Source: Lentimicrobium sp.
GTDB taxonomy: Bacteria > Bacteroidota > Bacteroidia > Bacteroidales > Lentimicrobiaceae
Direction: 5' to 3'
DNA: 64,000 bases
Assembly: GCA_023957275.1 (NCBI GenBank)
Contig: JAMLHF010000007.1
Coordinates: forward strand, 1-64,000
This document shows, in pieces, positions 8,916 through 23,000 of this stretch (positions are counted from its first letter, which is position 1; each line of letters starts with the position of its first letter). The notes beneath the pieces are model-generated. The model was given only the letters and a program-made list of their open reading frames with translations, made no database searches and was not told the DNA's origin. A program made the translations under genes and the position numbers.

Positions 8916-9755
8916 CTATTTTCCACTCAGTTCACTGGCCAGGTTGTCGGCCAGGCGACTGGCGCCGATCCGGAATAGTCCGGAGTTCAGCCATTCGGGG
9001 CCAAGGATGGATTCCACCAGCTTTACATAAACCAACGCCTGCTCAGGAGTAGAAATGCCGCCGGCGGGTTTAAATCCCGTAATTTTTCCGGTGCTCTCAT
9101 AATAATCGCGTATGGCCTGCAGCATAACAAAAGCCGCTTCGGGGGTGGCTGCCGGATTGATCTTACCCGTGGAGGTTTTGATAAAATCGCCACCCGCCTT
9201 CATGGCAATCACGGATGCATCGTAAATTCTGGAAAGGTCTGACAGTTCCCCTGTTTCGAGAATTACCTTAAGGTGAACATTTCCGCAAACATCCTTGATG
9301 GCGTTGATTTCATCAAAAACTTCAATGTACTCATCCTCAAGAAATTTACCCCTTGAGATGACCATATCGATTTCATCGGCGCCTTCTTCCACCGCGTATT
9401 TTACTTCCGCAAGTTTCACATGAATGGGCGATTGCCCGGCAGGAAAAGCTCCGGCCACGCAGGCTGTTTGAATACCGGTCCCTTCGAGCAGGGTATGCAC
9501 CTGCCGTGCAAAAACCGGATAAACGCAGACTGCCGCAACATTGGGAAGTCCTTTTTCACTAAAACTCACGGCCTTCCTGCAGAGCGCCTCTACCTTCTGC
9601 TTTGTATCGGCTCCTTCAAGGGTAGTCAGGTCGAGGATACCGAGTGCAAAACGCATGGCATCATGTTTACTGCCGAATTCCTTAAAAGGATCAGCAAGGA
9701 TTCCGGCAATCTGACCGGCAACCACCTCCGGGGAAAAGTTATGGTGTTTGTTCAT
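8916..9755 (-). CDS. deoC: Deoxyribose-phosphate aldolase
   Basis: This class I aldolase cleaves 2-deoxyribose 5-phosphate to glyceraldehyde 3-phosphate and acetaldehyde in deoxynucleoside catabolism. In the 279-residue protein the Schiff-base lysine is in GGDFIKTSTGK (Lys193). The proton-relay Asp is in DEIDMVI (Asp130) and the second conserved Lys in GFKPAGG (Lys229), matching the known catalytic trio of DeoC. The start is the ATG at 9755, because the longer frame would begin with TTG inside a good -7 promoter element. No other deo genes are adjacent. Confidence 0.95.
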   Translation of the reverse strand: MNKHHNFSPEVVAGQIAGILADPFKEFGSKHDAMRFALGILDLTTLEGADTKQKVEALCRKAVSFSEKGLPNVAAVCVYPVFARQVHTLLEGTGIQTACVAGAFPAGQSPIHVKLAEVKYAVEEGADEIDMVISRGKFLEDEYIEVFDEINAIKDVCGNVHLKVILETGELSDLSRIYDASVIAMKAGGDFIKTSTGKINPAATPEAAFVMLQAIRDYYESTGKITGFKPAGGISTPEQALVYVKLVESILGPEWLNSGLFRIGASRLADNLASELSGK

Positions 9756-9773
9756 ATCATTTAAGGTTAAGCG

Positions 9774-9781
9774 CAAAATTA
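9774..9781 (-). promoter_or_regulatory. Putative -7 element (TAATTTTG) for deoC
   Basis: An exact TAnnTTTG match on the minus strand ends 18 bp before the deoC ATG. It argues against the upstream TTG start, which it overlaps. The implied leader is short and no clear -33 box is seen. Confidence 0.4.
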
Positions 9782-9837
9782 AACGCTAATATAAGTTATT
9801 TTCACTGAAGTGGACTCATGCCTTGCGAAGATCCGGG

Positions 9838-10674
9838 TTACAATGCCCCGGCAGGGTCCCAGCCGGTTACCAGGTTTTCATCCAGGCTGTTCAGCTCCTC
9901 CATATCATTTGCTGATATCTCAAAATCAAAAACATTGATGTTTTCAATGATCCGGGAAATTACGGATGATTTCGGGATAGCGGCAAAACCCTGCTGCAAA
10001 GCCCAGCGGATCAGCAGCTGGGCAGTTGATTTTCCGTATTTTGAGGCAATTTTCTGCAAACGCGGATCTCCCAGCTTGACGCCTTTGGTCAGGGGACTGT
10101 ATGCAACCGGTATAATGCCCGCATTGCGGCAGAGGTCAATGGTTTCAGCACGGGTAGAGAATATATATGGATGGAGTTCGATCTGATTGACAGCAGGCGG
10201 GACTTTGCAATAGCCCAGCAGTTCTTCAAGATGGTGCGCCATATAATTGCTGACCCCTATGGATTTACATTTTCCATCCTCAAGCAAGGTTTCAAGCGCC
10301 CGCCACGTGTCTTTACGCTTACCCTGAACCGGCCAGTGAATCAGATACAGGTCAACATAATCAAGACCAAGCCGGGCGAGGCTGGCATGACAGGCTTTGA
10401 TGGCATGGTCGTATCCATGATCCGAATTCCACAATTTGGTGGTGACAAATACCTGCTCCCTGGGGATCAGACTCGTAACCATGGCCTTGCCCACCACTTC
10501 CTCATTATGATAGATGGCTGCCGTATCAATATGCCGGTAACCGTTCTTCAGGGCATTGTCAACAGCTTTTTGGGTAAGGTGGTTATTGGGCATCTGGTAT
10601 ACCCCCAGCCCGACCACCGGCATGGCTGCTCCGGAATTTAAACGGAAAACATTGAGGGTTGACGGAAATTTCAT
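9838..10674 (-). CDS. Aldo/keto reductase
   Basis: This 278-residue NAD(P)H-dependent oxidoreductase has the AKR (beta/alpha)8 fold. The catalytic tetrad is visible: Asp50 in GYRHIDTAAIY, Tyr55 (AAIYHNEE), Lys80 (FVTTKLWNSDHG) and His113 (YLIHWPV). The other AKR signatures GVSNY and NQIELHPY and the cofactor-binding IPKSS follow. The family reduces aldehydes and ketones; the substrate cannot be told. An in-frame ATG at 10737 would add 21 residues, but a -7 promoter element at 10724-10731 would place transcription start downstream of it, so 10674 is preferred. It is divergent from the giant surface-protein gene. Confidence 0.93.
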   Translation of the reverse strand: MKFPSTLNVFRLNSGAAMPVVGLGVYQMPNNHLTQKAVDNALKNGYRHIDTAAIYHNEEVVGKAMVTSLIPREQVFVTTKLWNSDHGYDHAIKACHASLARLGLDYVDLYLIHWPVQGKRKDTWRALETLLEDGKCKSIGVSNYMAHHLEELLGYCKVPPAVNQIELHPYIFSTRAETIDLCRNAGIIPVAYSPLTKGVKLGDPRLQKIASKYGKSTAQLLIRWALQQGFAAIPKSSVISRIIENINVFDFEISANDMEELNSLDENLVTGWDPAGAL

Positions 10675-10723
10675 AAGCGTCCTGTTTTGTAACGATGCCG
10701 GTTGAAATGGCAGTTTGCACTTA

Positions 10724-10731
10724 CAAAAATA
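10724..10731 (-). promoter_or_regulatory. Putative -7 element (TATTTTTG) for the aldo/keto reductase
   Basis: This is an exact TAnnTTTG match on the minus strand, 49 bp before the chosen ATG. A TTTG lies further upstream (plus-strand CAAA at 10756-10759) at a slightly long spacing of 24 bp. Confidence 0.42.
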
Positions 10732-11068
10732 ACTCATTTAAAGGCTGACTGAATGCAAAAATCAAGGTTTCCCGGCTTTTCCTCTGCAGAATTCCCGCAA
10801 ATCCCGTTTAGCCGGATGCCGGATGCATAAGAATTATTCAAATCAAATGCGTTCCAGGTATATATATCAGATTCGTTTACAAGCTATACGCCTGATTCAA
10901 TGCCCATTAAAGTGCTCCTCCGTTTTGAGCAGGCTGAAATTTTTATTTTTTTCAGGTTTTTAAGTATTACTTCCTGACTTATTGATGATAAACAAATGAT
11001 TTCTTCAGGTCAATCAGCGCCTGAGGATGAAAAGAGTTCTTTACAAGCCGGAATTAAAATACAAGAAT
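10732..11068. other. Divergent intergenic region before the giant gene
   Basis: It holds the start of the aldo/keto reductase promoter region and must hold the promoter of the giant gene. The best candidate is TTTTG at 10923-10927 followed by TATTTTTT at 10944-10951 (one mismatch to TAnnTTTG, spacing 16), which is weak. An in-frame upstream ATG at 11027 exists but lacks signal-peptide character. No RNA gene or repeat was seen. Confidence 0.35.
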
Positions 11069-14000
11069 ATGAAGACCTTTTACAGAATTTTCGGGGGGAA
11101 ACGCGTAAGAAGGGCGCTCGTGTTATTTGCGCTTGTTTCATCAATACAAGCGATTTCACAGCCATGCTCTGTTCCTACGGAAGCTTTCCTCACAGGTAAT
11201 GCTACGATTTGTCAGGGTTCGACCACGGATATATTGATTAATATTTCCGGCGGTGTCGCACCCTGGCGTGTCATATACAGTATTAACGGCGCATTACAGC
11301 CCGAAATAACCGGCATTATAAGCAGTCCCTATATAGTTACAACCGGAACTGCAGGGGATTACAAGATTGAGCAGGTATTGGATGCTGACGACTGTACCGG
11401 TGCAGTTACCGGCAGTCCGGTCACCATACAGGTAAATCCCTTCCCCACCTCAGCCGGTGCCATAACCGGAAACGCCGCTGTTTGTCAGTCCACCAACGGG
11501 GTATCATATTCAGTTCCGGCGATCAGCAATGCTACAGGATATATCTGGACACTGCCTTCAGGAGCAACAATAGCTTCGGGAAACAACACCAATTCCATCT
11601 CAGTTAACTTCAGCAGCGCCGCTTCCTCGGGGAATATCTCGGTTTATGGCACCAACAGCTGCGGAAACGGAGCTTCATCCGGTTTGTTTGTAACTGTTTC
11701 TCCCTTACCCGGAGCAGCTGGTGTTATATCCGGTTCCACTTCGGTCTGTCAGGGTCAATCAGGGCTTAATTATTCAGTGAGCCCGGTTTCCGGCGCCACC
11801 TCCTATGAGTGGGCACTTCCGGCAGGTGCAACCATTACATCAGGATCAAACTCCAACAGCATCACGGTTTCATATTCCACTTCGGCAAGCTCGGGCCCGG
11901 TAACGGTAAGAGGCATCAACAGCTGCGGAAACGGCAGCTGGTCTCCTGATCTTCAGGTTACAGTCAATCAGCTGCCGGGCAATCCCGGTCCTGTAACCGG
12001 CTCTTCGGCGGTATGCCAGGGCCAGACAGGGGTTACCTACAGTGTTCCGGCCATAGCTTTTGCCAATGGATATGAGTGGTCCCTTCCAACGGGTGCCAGC
12101 ATTATCAGCGGTGCAAACACCAATCAGATAACAGTCAACTTCAGCCCAGCGGCGGTTTCCGGCGATATTCTGGTCAGAGGCCTTAACGGTTGCGGAGCCG
12201 GCCAGTGGTCGGCTGCTTTTGCAGTTACGGTGAGCAATCTTCCGCTTGCAGCGGGCAATGTTACGGGGCCCGCGCTGGTTTGTTCCAATCAGACAAATCT
12301 TGTTTACAGTATTGCACCGGTAGCTTATGCAGCCGGGTATGAGTGGCAATATCCGGCCGGGTTCACAGTGAGCGGACCGTCAAACGGAAGCACCCTCACC
12401 CTGAATGCATCCGGCGCTACGGCCGGCATCGTCAGGGCAAGGGCCGTTAATTCATGCGGCAGCGGCACCTGGTCGCCCGATCTCAGCCTGGCTGTCCATC
12501 CTTTGCCAACGGCAAATGCCGGACCTGACGCACAGATATGCGCCACCGCCAGCCATACCCTGTCAGGAAACGCAACAGATTACAGCAGCGTAAGCTGGAG
12601 CAGCAGTGGAAGCGGATCGTTCGTGAATCAGAATTCCCTGTCTGCAACTTATATTCCCAGTCCTGCAGATGTAGCGGCTGGCTCAGTCGTACTTACACTG
12701 ACCGTAACATCGGCATCGCCCTGCATTGGCAGCACAACAGATCAGATGATCCTCACATTACTGTCCCTGCCGGTTGTGAATGCCGGACCTGATTTTTCAT
12801 CCTGCGGTACTTCTGGTGCAACCCTTGGCGGCAGCATGGCCTCCAACTACGGATCTTTGCTTTGGACCACTTCAGGAAGCGGCACCTTCTCAAACCCGGC
12901 TGCGCTGCACCCGGTGTACAACCCCGACGCCAATGATGTGGCAACGGGATCAGTAACGCTTACATTGACAGCTTATGGAAATGCAGGATGTGCAGGCGAA
13001 TCAGCCAGCGATCAGATGACCCTGTTTCTCAATCCATTACCAGTTGCAAATGCCGGCAATGCCGCATCCACCTGCGAAGGTGAATCGTATACCGTCACCG
13101 ATGCCACGGCTTCAAACTTCGGGACCCTTACCTGGTCAAGCAACGGCACCGGGACCTTTACCAACAACGGCACGCTGAATCCCACCTATACCCCCAGCCT
13201 TGCCGATGCCATCAACGGATCGGTAAATCTGACCCTTACCGCCACCCCATTGGCACCATGCCTTGGAAATGCCACTTCGGTAAAGACGCTCAGCATAACC
13301 CGCCTGGCTCTGGCCAATGCCGGACCTGACGGCAACTCCTGTGGCAACACTCCGTTTACCCTCAGCAGTGCTTCAGCCACCAATTATTCTTCACTGTTGT
13401 GGACCAGCAGCGGGTCGGGCTCCTTTGTAAATCCCGGCATCCTGAACGCCACTTATATTCCCGGAGCAGGAGACCTGGTAAGCGGATCGGTAACCCTTAC
13501 CCTTACTCTTACCGGTAACTCACCCTGTGCAACTCCGGTTTCAGATGATATGGTACTTTCCATTGGTGGCGAACCCACAGCTTATGCAGGACTTGACGGT
13601 CAAACCTGTGAAACCACTCCTTTTACAGTTACCACAGCAACGGCAACAAATTATTCTGCAATTAACTGGACCACCAGCGGAACCGGTATATTGTCAGATG
13701 CCGGATCATTAACCCCGACATACACACCATCAAATGCCGATGCACTTGCAGGAATTGTAACTTTATCGCTGACCGCTACCGGGCAGGCTCCCTGTACATC
13801 GACAATCACCGACATCATGCAGATTGTCGTCACACCTGCCCCCCTTGCCGACGCAGGGGCCAACTTCTCGGTCTGCAGCAGTAGCAGTTTTACTGTAACC
13901 GGGGCAAGTGCACAATATTATTCTTCAATCAACTGGACATCATCGGGCACCGGTACGCTGGTAGATGCCAATCAGATAGACCCGACCTATACGCCGAGTG

Positions 14001-17000
14001 CTGCCGATATCGCCAACGGCGCGGTTACCCTGACCCTTTCCGCCATGGGCAATGCGCCCTGTGTTGCACCTGTTGTGGATGCCGTGCTTGTGACAATCAA
14101 TCAGATCCCTTCTGTTTTTGCAGGAAATGATCTGGCCATCTGTGAAGGCCCGCATAATGTAACCGGAGCAGTAGCCACCGATTACAGCTCGCTGATGTGG
14201 ACCAGCAGCGGAGATGGAGTCTTCATCAATCCCACTTCACTCACCCCGATTTACACACCCGGCCCCGGCGATCTTATCAACGGACTGGTAACACTTACGC
14301 TTTCAGCAACATCGCTGCCACCATGTACGGATATCGTTTCTGATGATGTTATCCTGACAATTCGTCCGCTTCCGCTGGTTTTTGCCGGGCCCAACGCCAA
14401 TGTATGTGAAGGCAGTACCTACGAACTGATCAATGCTACCGCAACAAATTACACTTCACTCACCTGGAGTACCAGCGGTTCGGGTAATTTCAACAACATC
14501 AACACCCTGAATCCGGTTTACACCCCAAGCCTTGCCGATATCGCCAACGGCGCCATTACCTTAACACTCACTGCCACAAATCCTCCTTGTCAGCCTCAGA
14601 CCAGTGATATGACCCTGAATATCAGGCGCAATCCTGTTGCCAATGCAGGAACTGATGCTCCGATTTGTGAAGGAGAAAGTTACACCGTAAACAACGCAAC
14701 AGCAACCAATTCGTCATCGGTTATGTGGACCAGCACCGGCAGCGGAACTTTGCTGAATCCCACCACCCTCACCCCAACGTATATACCTTCAGCCGCCGAT
14801 ATCATGATCGGTTCGGTACAGCTTACCATGACCGCCTATGCGGTTGCTCCTTGTATCATCACCGATACGGATGTGATGGAGATTACCATTACCAACGCTC
14901 CTACAGCCTTTGCGGGAAATGATGCTACCATTTGCGCAAGCCAGTCGCACACCATTGTTGGCAGCACGGCCGGCAATTATTCTTCGCTCGCATGGTCAAC
15001 ATCGGGCGACGGCGTAATTCTGGCAGCCAATACGCTGTACCCGACCTATGTCCCCGGTATTATTGACGAATCACTTGGATTTGCCATACTCACACTTACA
15101 GCCTACGGTGTAAATCCCTGCACAGGCAACGCCACCGATCAGATGATGCTCACCGTAGTGAGTGAACCCGGGGTAGATGCCGGACCGGATATTCAGATCT
15201 GTATCGGCTCGAATGTTCCGCTTGCAGGAGCAAGCGCACAAAGCGTATCTTCCGTATACTGGACAACCTCTGGCAGCGGAAGTTTCTCAGATCCTACCCT
15301 GGTCAATCCGGTTTACACACCCAGTCCGCAGGATATTACCAACGGCAGTGTGATTCTGATGATTACCGGACAAGGCGTTGCGCCTTGCAGTTCCTCCACA
15401 TTTGATATCATGAACCTGCAAATCAGCCAGCCTCCGGTGGTGAACGCCGGAAGTGACGGAGAAATCTGCGAAACCGGATCATACTATATTTTTGATGCTT
15501 CCGCAACTGATTACTCGGCCATCACCTGGACCACCATGGGCGATGGTGTTTTCTCAAATCACAACTCCATCAATCCGACCTATACCCCGGGTCCCGCCGA
15601 TATTGCAGCCGGATCGGTACTGCTCTATCTGAATGCCACCAGTTTATTGCCTTGCAGCGGTTCTGTGAGCGATGCCATGCTGCTTACCATTCATCCCATG
15701 CCTACCATTAACGCAGGTGCAGATGCCGCTACCTGCGAAGGCGATACTTACCTTTTGTCAGGTGCCACGGCACTCGATTACAGCAGTCTGCAATGGACAA
15801 CTTCAGGCTCGGGCTGGTTCTCAAACAATGCCGCCTTAAATCCCATTTATACGCCGAGTGCCACCGATATCATCAACGGAAGTGTAACACTTACCCTCAC
15901 AGCCACCGGATTGCTTCCCTGCTCCGGACAGGTCACTGATCAGATGGCACTTACCATTGAACCTCAGGCCATTGCCAATGCCGGAGCCGACGAAACCATT
16001 TGTGTGGGAACATTTACCATCACTACTGCCTCCGCATCCAATTACAGTACCCTGCAGTGGGTTTCCAGCGGAACCTCGGGCACCTTGCTGAATGCCAATA
16101 CCATTACCCCGACCTATATGCCAAGTCCGGCAGATATTGCAGCCGGATCGGTGGTGCTTACCCTCACGGCAACACCCAATACACCTTGCGCAGTCCCCGC
16201 TGTTGACCAGACGATTATTACCATTCGTCCACTGGTTGAAGTAAATGCCGGAGCCGATGTTACCATCTGCGAAACATCAACCTTTACGCCTAACACTGCT
16301 TCCGCAACCAATTATAGCGACATTCTCTGGACCTCATCCGGAACCGGTTCATTCATCAACGCCAACACACTCACTCCAACGTATACCCCAAGTCCTGCCG
16401 ATATAGCTTTGGGCTGGGTTACCCTCACCATCAGCGGAACCAGTATTGCTCCGTGCAATCAAACCGTAAGCGACAACATGACGCTTACCATCCGCAGGCA
16501 GGCCGTAGTTGACGCCGGTGTCAGCACAACCATTTGCGAAACAGCCACCTATCAGACTTCATCGGCTTCAGCGATAAACCACACATCATTAATGTGGACT
16601 GGTAACGGAACCGGTGTTTTTGCCGATCCAACTATTTTAGTAACCACCTACACCCCGAGTGCTGCAGATATAGCCAACGGAAGTGTGTTACTTACACTCA
16701 CAGCCACAAGTATGGCTCCGTGTGTTGCGCCCATCAGCGACTTTATGGTGCTTACCATTCAGGAAGGTCCTCAGGCAGATGCCGGTATTGATGCCGCTAT
16801 TTGCGAGAATGAATCCTACAATGTAACCACCGCAACTGCCGGCGGATACTCAGGTTTGGTGTGGACTACCAGCGGGAACGGAACTTTTGTTGACGGAACC
16901 ACGCTCAATCCGACTTACACTCCGGGCTCTGCAGACATTGCGGCAGGTAGCGCAATACTTACCTTAACCGCCAGTTCAACATCACCATGTACCGGACAGG

Positions 17001-20000
17001 CAACCGATTCATTTATACTCACTGTAAATGCAGCAGCAACAGCCAATGCCGGTGCCGATGCTTCAGTTTGTGAAGGCACAGGATTAGTGATCCTGGATGC
17101 AACAGCTGACAATTATTCCACCATCAACTGGTCAACTTCAGGAACAGGTTCCTTTAGTAACGGCAGCACGTTAAGCCCTACCTATTTCCCGAGCTCCGAG
17201 GATGTTACCAACGGAACGGTTGTTCTTACCCTTACCGCTGCAAGTGCAGTTCCTTGTACTTTGCCGGCTGCTGATACTAAAGTGGTAACCGTAGTTCCCA
17301 TGCCCGAAGTAAATGCCGGACCTGATGATGTTTCCTGCGGAATGGCATTGTACAATATTACAGGCGCTACTGCTTCAGATTATGCTTCACTGTTGTGGAC
17401 AACTTCGGGAAGTGGTGTTTTCACCAATGCTACTGCATTAAACCCGTCATATCAGCCCAGCGCTGCCGATGTTGCTGCAGGCAGCGCAACACTTACCCTT
17501 ACAGCAATCAGTGCAACCCCATGTCCTTCAAACCCTTCCGATTCATTTGTTCTTACTCTTGAAGAAGAAGCTGCTGCCAATGCAGGTGCTGACGCCTCGG
17601 TTTGCGAAGGTGATATCTACATCGTATTTGATGCAACAGCATCCAACTACTCAGCCATCAACTGGGTTCATAACGGATCGGGAGTGCTGACCGGTGGTAA
17701 CACACTTACTCCTTCTTACACTCCATCGGCTGCTGATGCTTTGGCCGGATCGGTTACCCTTCAGCTTACTGCCATCGGAAACGCACCCTGCGGTGATGTA
17801 ACCGATACCAAAATCATTACTGTAAGCCCATTGCCATTGGTAAATGCCGGACCCGATGCCACCATTTGTTTTGGAAGCGGCTACACCCTGAGCCTGGCAA
17901 CGGCACAGCATCACAGTTCAGTTTTGTGGTCAACTTCAGGAAGCGGAACCTTCAGCAACCCCGCTTTACTTAACCCTGTGTACACTCCCAGTGCAGCAGA
18001 TCTGCTTGCCGGACAGGTTATTCTCACCGTTTCGGTTGATGCCACTGCACCTTGTACCGGTTCTGTAAGTGATTTCATGATTCTTATTTTTGAAGAAGGT
18101 CCTTTGGCCAACGCCGGTGCTGACGCAACTATTTGCGAAGGATCTGTATTTAAAGTTTCCACTGCATCAGCCAGCAATTATCTGTCTTTGATGTGGACAA
18201 CTTCAGGAGACGGCTCATTTGCCCTGGCAAATACCCTTACCCCGACTTATACTCCGGGTACTGCCGATTTACTCACCGGATTTGTTACCCTTACCCTTAG
18301 TGCATATGGAAATCCTCCCTGCACTGAACACAGCGATGAAATGCTGCTCACATTTGCTGAAGCAGTTACAGCCAACGCCGGTACTGATGTTACCATTTGC
18401 GAAGGAGAAACAGTTATAGTAGCCGATGCCAGCGCACAGCATTACAATAACGTTCTCTGGACAAGCAGTGGCAGTGGTGTTTTGAATAATGAAACTACCC
18501 TTACCCCGACTTATAACCCCAGCGCAGCCGATATTTCGGCAGGATCAGTTGTTCTTACACTTACCGCTTACGGACAGGCTCCCTGCGGTGGCAGCGCTGT
18601 CGACGGCAAACTGATTACCATTAATGCAGCTCCTCAGGTAAATGCAGGCCCCGATGCTGCTTTGTGTCAGGGAAGTTCACATACCATCAGCGGAGCAACT
18701 GCTACGGGAACTTCATCACTCAACTGGACAAGCTCGGGCAGCGGAAGTTTCTCAGGAAATGGAACACTGACTCCCACCTATACTCCAAGCCTTGCCGACT
18801 TTACCCTGGGAAGTGTAACCCTTACCCTCACCGGAAATGCAGTAAGTCCCTGCAGCACACCGGCTACCGATGGGATGATTCTTACCCTTGTACCCGCAGC
18901 AACAGCCAATGCCGGTTCCGATGCCACCATCTGTGAAACCCAGTCATTCACTGTATCTACTGCCTCAGCCAGTAATTACAGCAGCATTGCATGGACCAGC
19001 AGCGGATCGGGAACCCTGAGCGGAGCAACCACCCTCACCCCGACTTACACCCCGGGCGCAGCTGATATCACTACCGGTTCGGTTGTGCTTACGCTGACCG
19101 CCATTTCAGGAGCCCCTTGCAGCAACCCGGTAAGCGATCAGATGATCATCACCATCGATCAGGAGCCTGAAGCTTATGCAGGAGCCGATGCCACCATTTG
19201 TGAAGGCCAGCAGCACACCATTACCGGAGCTACCGCCACTACAGGCCTTGTATTCAGCTGGATGTCAAGCGGAACCGGAACATTCCTGAATCAAAACACA
19301 CTTACACCAACCTACATTCCCAGTGCAGCCGATGTAGCTGCAGGAAGCGTTACCATAGGCCTGTCGGTGCAGGGAACCGGAGCATGCAATATGCTGGTTA
19401 CCGATGACATGCTTTTAACCATTAACCGGATGGCTACTGTTAATGCAGGCCCCGATGCTACCATTTGCGAAGGTTTTACCTATACATTGTCAGGTGCTTC
19501 TGCCGCCAATTATGCTTCAGTAACCTGGACCACCTCAGGCAGCGGATCTTTTACCAATCCGGCAATTGTAAATGCAACCTACAACCCGAGTGCAGCTGAT
19601 ATCGCCAATGGTTCGGTAGTTCTTACCATTCAGGCAACAGCCGCCGGAGTATGTGCAGGATCGGTAAGCGATCTTATGACACTTACATTCAATACATTAC
19701 CGGTTGTAAATGCCGGACCCGATGTTACTTCATGCGATGCAGCTGTTACACTGAGCGGAGCAACAGCTTCCAATTACAGCAGTCTGTTGTGGACAAGTTC
19801 CGGAACCGGTACTTTGTCGAATTCAACCACCTTATCGCCCACCTATGTTCCCAGTGCAGCAGACCTTGCCGCAGGCTTTGCTGATCTTACCTTAACAGCA
19901 CAGGCCACAGCACCTTGCACAGGAAGTACATCAGATATTGTAAGAATCAACCTGAATCAGGGCCCGGCGGTAAATGCCGGCAACGATGGTTCAATCTGTG

Positions 20001-23000
20001 CAGGAAACACCTTTGCCATCAATGGTGCTTCGGCCTTGCACACATCACTGATCACCTGGTCAACATCCGGAAGTGGTACATTCAATAATCCAAACATTAT
20101 CAATCCGGTGTATACCCCGGGTGCCAGCGACATAGCCAGTGGTTCTGTTGTGCTTACCCTTACCGGAATTCCTGTATCACCTTGTTCAACCCCCGCAACA
20201 GATCAGTTGCTGCTCACCATCACCCCGGTGGCTACTGCTTTTGCAGGAACCGATGATGTAACCTGTTCATCCTCCTATCTGGTTACGGGTGCTACAGCAA
20301 GCAATTACAGTTCGTTTACATGGACAAGCAGCGGAACCGGATCATTTATTAACCAGACCACCCTTACACCGACCTATTTACCAAGTGCCGCCGATGTTGC
20401 CAACGGCTCTGTTGTTCTTACCCTCGAGGTGATGAGCAACGCACCTTGTTCCCAGCTGGTAACCGACAGCAAACTGCTCACACTTATGAATGAGCCTTTA
20501 GCCAATGCCGGCGTTGATGCTTCGGTTTGTGCAGGTTCAACCTACATGGTAACTACAGCCACTGCATCCGGCTACAGTGCAATAAGCTGGAGCACTTCAG
20601 GATCGGGAAGTTTCTCGGGACAAAACACCATCAACCCTGTTTACACCCCAAGTGCTACCGACATCGCCAATGGCTCAGTAACACTTACCCTCACTGCCAT
20701 AGCAGCATCTCCCTGCAGCAATACCGCATCAGATCAGATGGTGCTTACCATTCAAAGAGCAGCCACAGCCAATGCAGGCAGCGATGCAGCCATCTGCGAA
20801 GGCAATACCCATACCCTGAACGGTTCGGTTTCAAACAGCACCCTGTTCAGTTGGAGCAGCAGCGGAACCGGTACATTTGCCAATGGTTCCACGCTTACTC
20901 CAATTTACACTCCGGGAGCAGCCGACATCACAGCCGGCAGCGTTACCATAACCCTCACAGCGTTTGCAACAGCACCCTGCAGCACGCCCGCCACCGATAT
21001 CATGGTACTGACCATTACCCGTCAGCCGCAGATATTTGCCGGTGCCGATGCAGTAAGTTGCGGCTCAGATTACACCATAAGCGATGCCACTGCATCCAAC
21101 TACAATACACTCTCATGGTCAACTTCAGGAACAGGAACCTTTATCAACCCCGGTTCAATCAATCCTACCTATGTTGCCAGTCTTGCTGATATTTCATCAG
21201 GCAGTGTAACCCTTACGCTTACTGCAACAGGAAACTCACCTTGTATCAATAATGTTTCCGATGCACTTGTGCTTTCCTTTGCCCCCATACCTACTGTCTC
21301 GGCAGGAAGCGACGATGCAGTCTGCGGCAACAGCAGCTATACGCTTACAGGGGCATCCGCAGCAAATTATTCAACCATTACATGGAGTACCAGCGGAAGC
21401 GGAACCTTCTCCAATACTACCCTGGTAAATCCTGAGTATTATCCCAGTGCAGCCGATATTGCTGCCGGTTCGGTGGTTCTTACCGTTACGGCTACCAGCC
21501 TTGCTCCATGCAACACCACTGCATCCGACAACATGGCACTGACATTCAACCTGACTCCTCAGGCCAATGCCGGCCCCGACGCCAACAGTTGCGGAACAGC
21601 CTCATTCCAGGTAACCGGAGCCACAGCCTCAAACTATGCTACCATTTACTGGACCCACAATGGTACAGGAACCATCTCAGGAGCCAATACCATTTCTCCG
21701 GTTTACACTCCTTCGCAGGGCGATGTTACCACCGGACAGGTAACTCTTACTCTGCATGCAACAGCCATTGCTCCTTGCACTGGTGAAGTAACTTCAGCCA
21801 TGAACCTCAATCTGCAGGCTGGTCCATTGGCCAATGCAGGTGCTGATGTTTCCGTTTGCGAGGGACAGAGCTATACACTTTCAGGAGCTACCGCAAGCGG
21901 ATTTGCTACCTTACTTTGGAGTACAGGCGGATCGGGCACTTTCAGCAATACAGCTGCGCTGAATCCGGTGTATTATCCAAGTGCAGGAGATATTGCCAAT
22001 GGATCAGTAACCCTGACAATGACCCTGCAGGGAGCGCCTCCATGCAACACCGTAGCTGCCGATTTTATGGTTCTTACCATTCAAGGCCTCCCGTTTGCTG
22101 ATGCCGGCGCTGATGATGTTGCCTGCGGAAGTTCCTATCAGCTGATCAACGCCTCTGCTGCGAATTATTCTTCAGTAAACTGGACCAGCAGCGGTACAGG
22201 TTTCTTCTCAAACAGCGCATTGGTTAACCCGGTGTATACCCCGAGTGCAGGCGATATTGCGACCGGTTCGGTTACACTTACCCTTACTGCCACCGGAGTC
22301 AGCCCCTGCAACAATCAGACAGCCAGCCAGATGGAACTCACCATCGGAGCAACGGTTACCGCCAGCGCCGGAGTTGACGGCAGCACCTGCGGTACCACTC
22401 CTTTTACAGTAAGTACTTCTTCGGCAAGCAATTATTCAGGCATCAACTGGACAACTTCAGGCTCAGGAACTTTTGCCAACCAGAACAGCCTGAATCCGAC
22501 CTATACCCCAAGTGCAGGCGACGTAGCCTTAGGTGCGGTTACCCTTACCATGCACGTACAGGGCAACTCTCCCTGCTTTACCAACCTTCAGGACAATATG
22601 CTGCTTACCATTCTGAATACCGCCACAGCATATGCGGGCCCTGACGCACAGGTATGCAACGGAAGCAGTTACACTGTGACCGGAGCCACGGCCACCAACT
22701 ATGCAGCCGTAAGCTGGAGCACCACCGGTACCGGAACCATTGTAAGCGGCAACACCCTCAATCCGACTTATATTCCCAGTGCTCAGGATTATCTGAACGG
22801 GAATGTGATACTGACATTAACCGCTGTTTCAACCGCACCTTGTTCCGGCAATATCAGCGATGAGATGGTATTAACGTTTGCCGATGGCCCGCTGGCCAAT
22901 GCCGGCCCGGATGCGGAAATATGCTTCGGCGCAAGTTATAATGTTACCGGCGCAACAGCCTCAGGCTACACCACGCTCAACTGGACTTCCTCCGGAACCG

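Noticed and set aside
20527-21189. A 220-codon alternative-frame ORF (and many shorter ones) inside the giant gene
   Set aside because: It is produced by the repetitive composition of the real frame, is rich in Cys, His and Arg without any domain, and has no conserved features.
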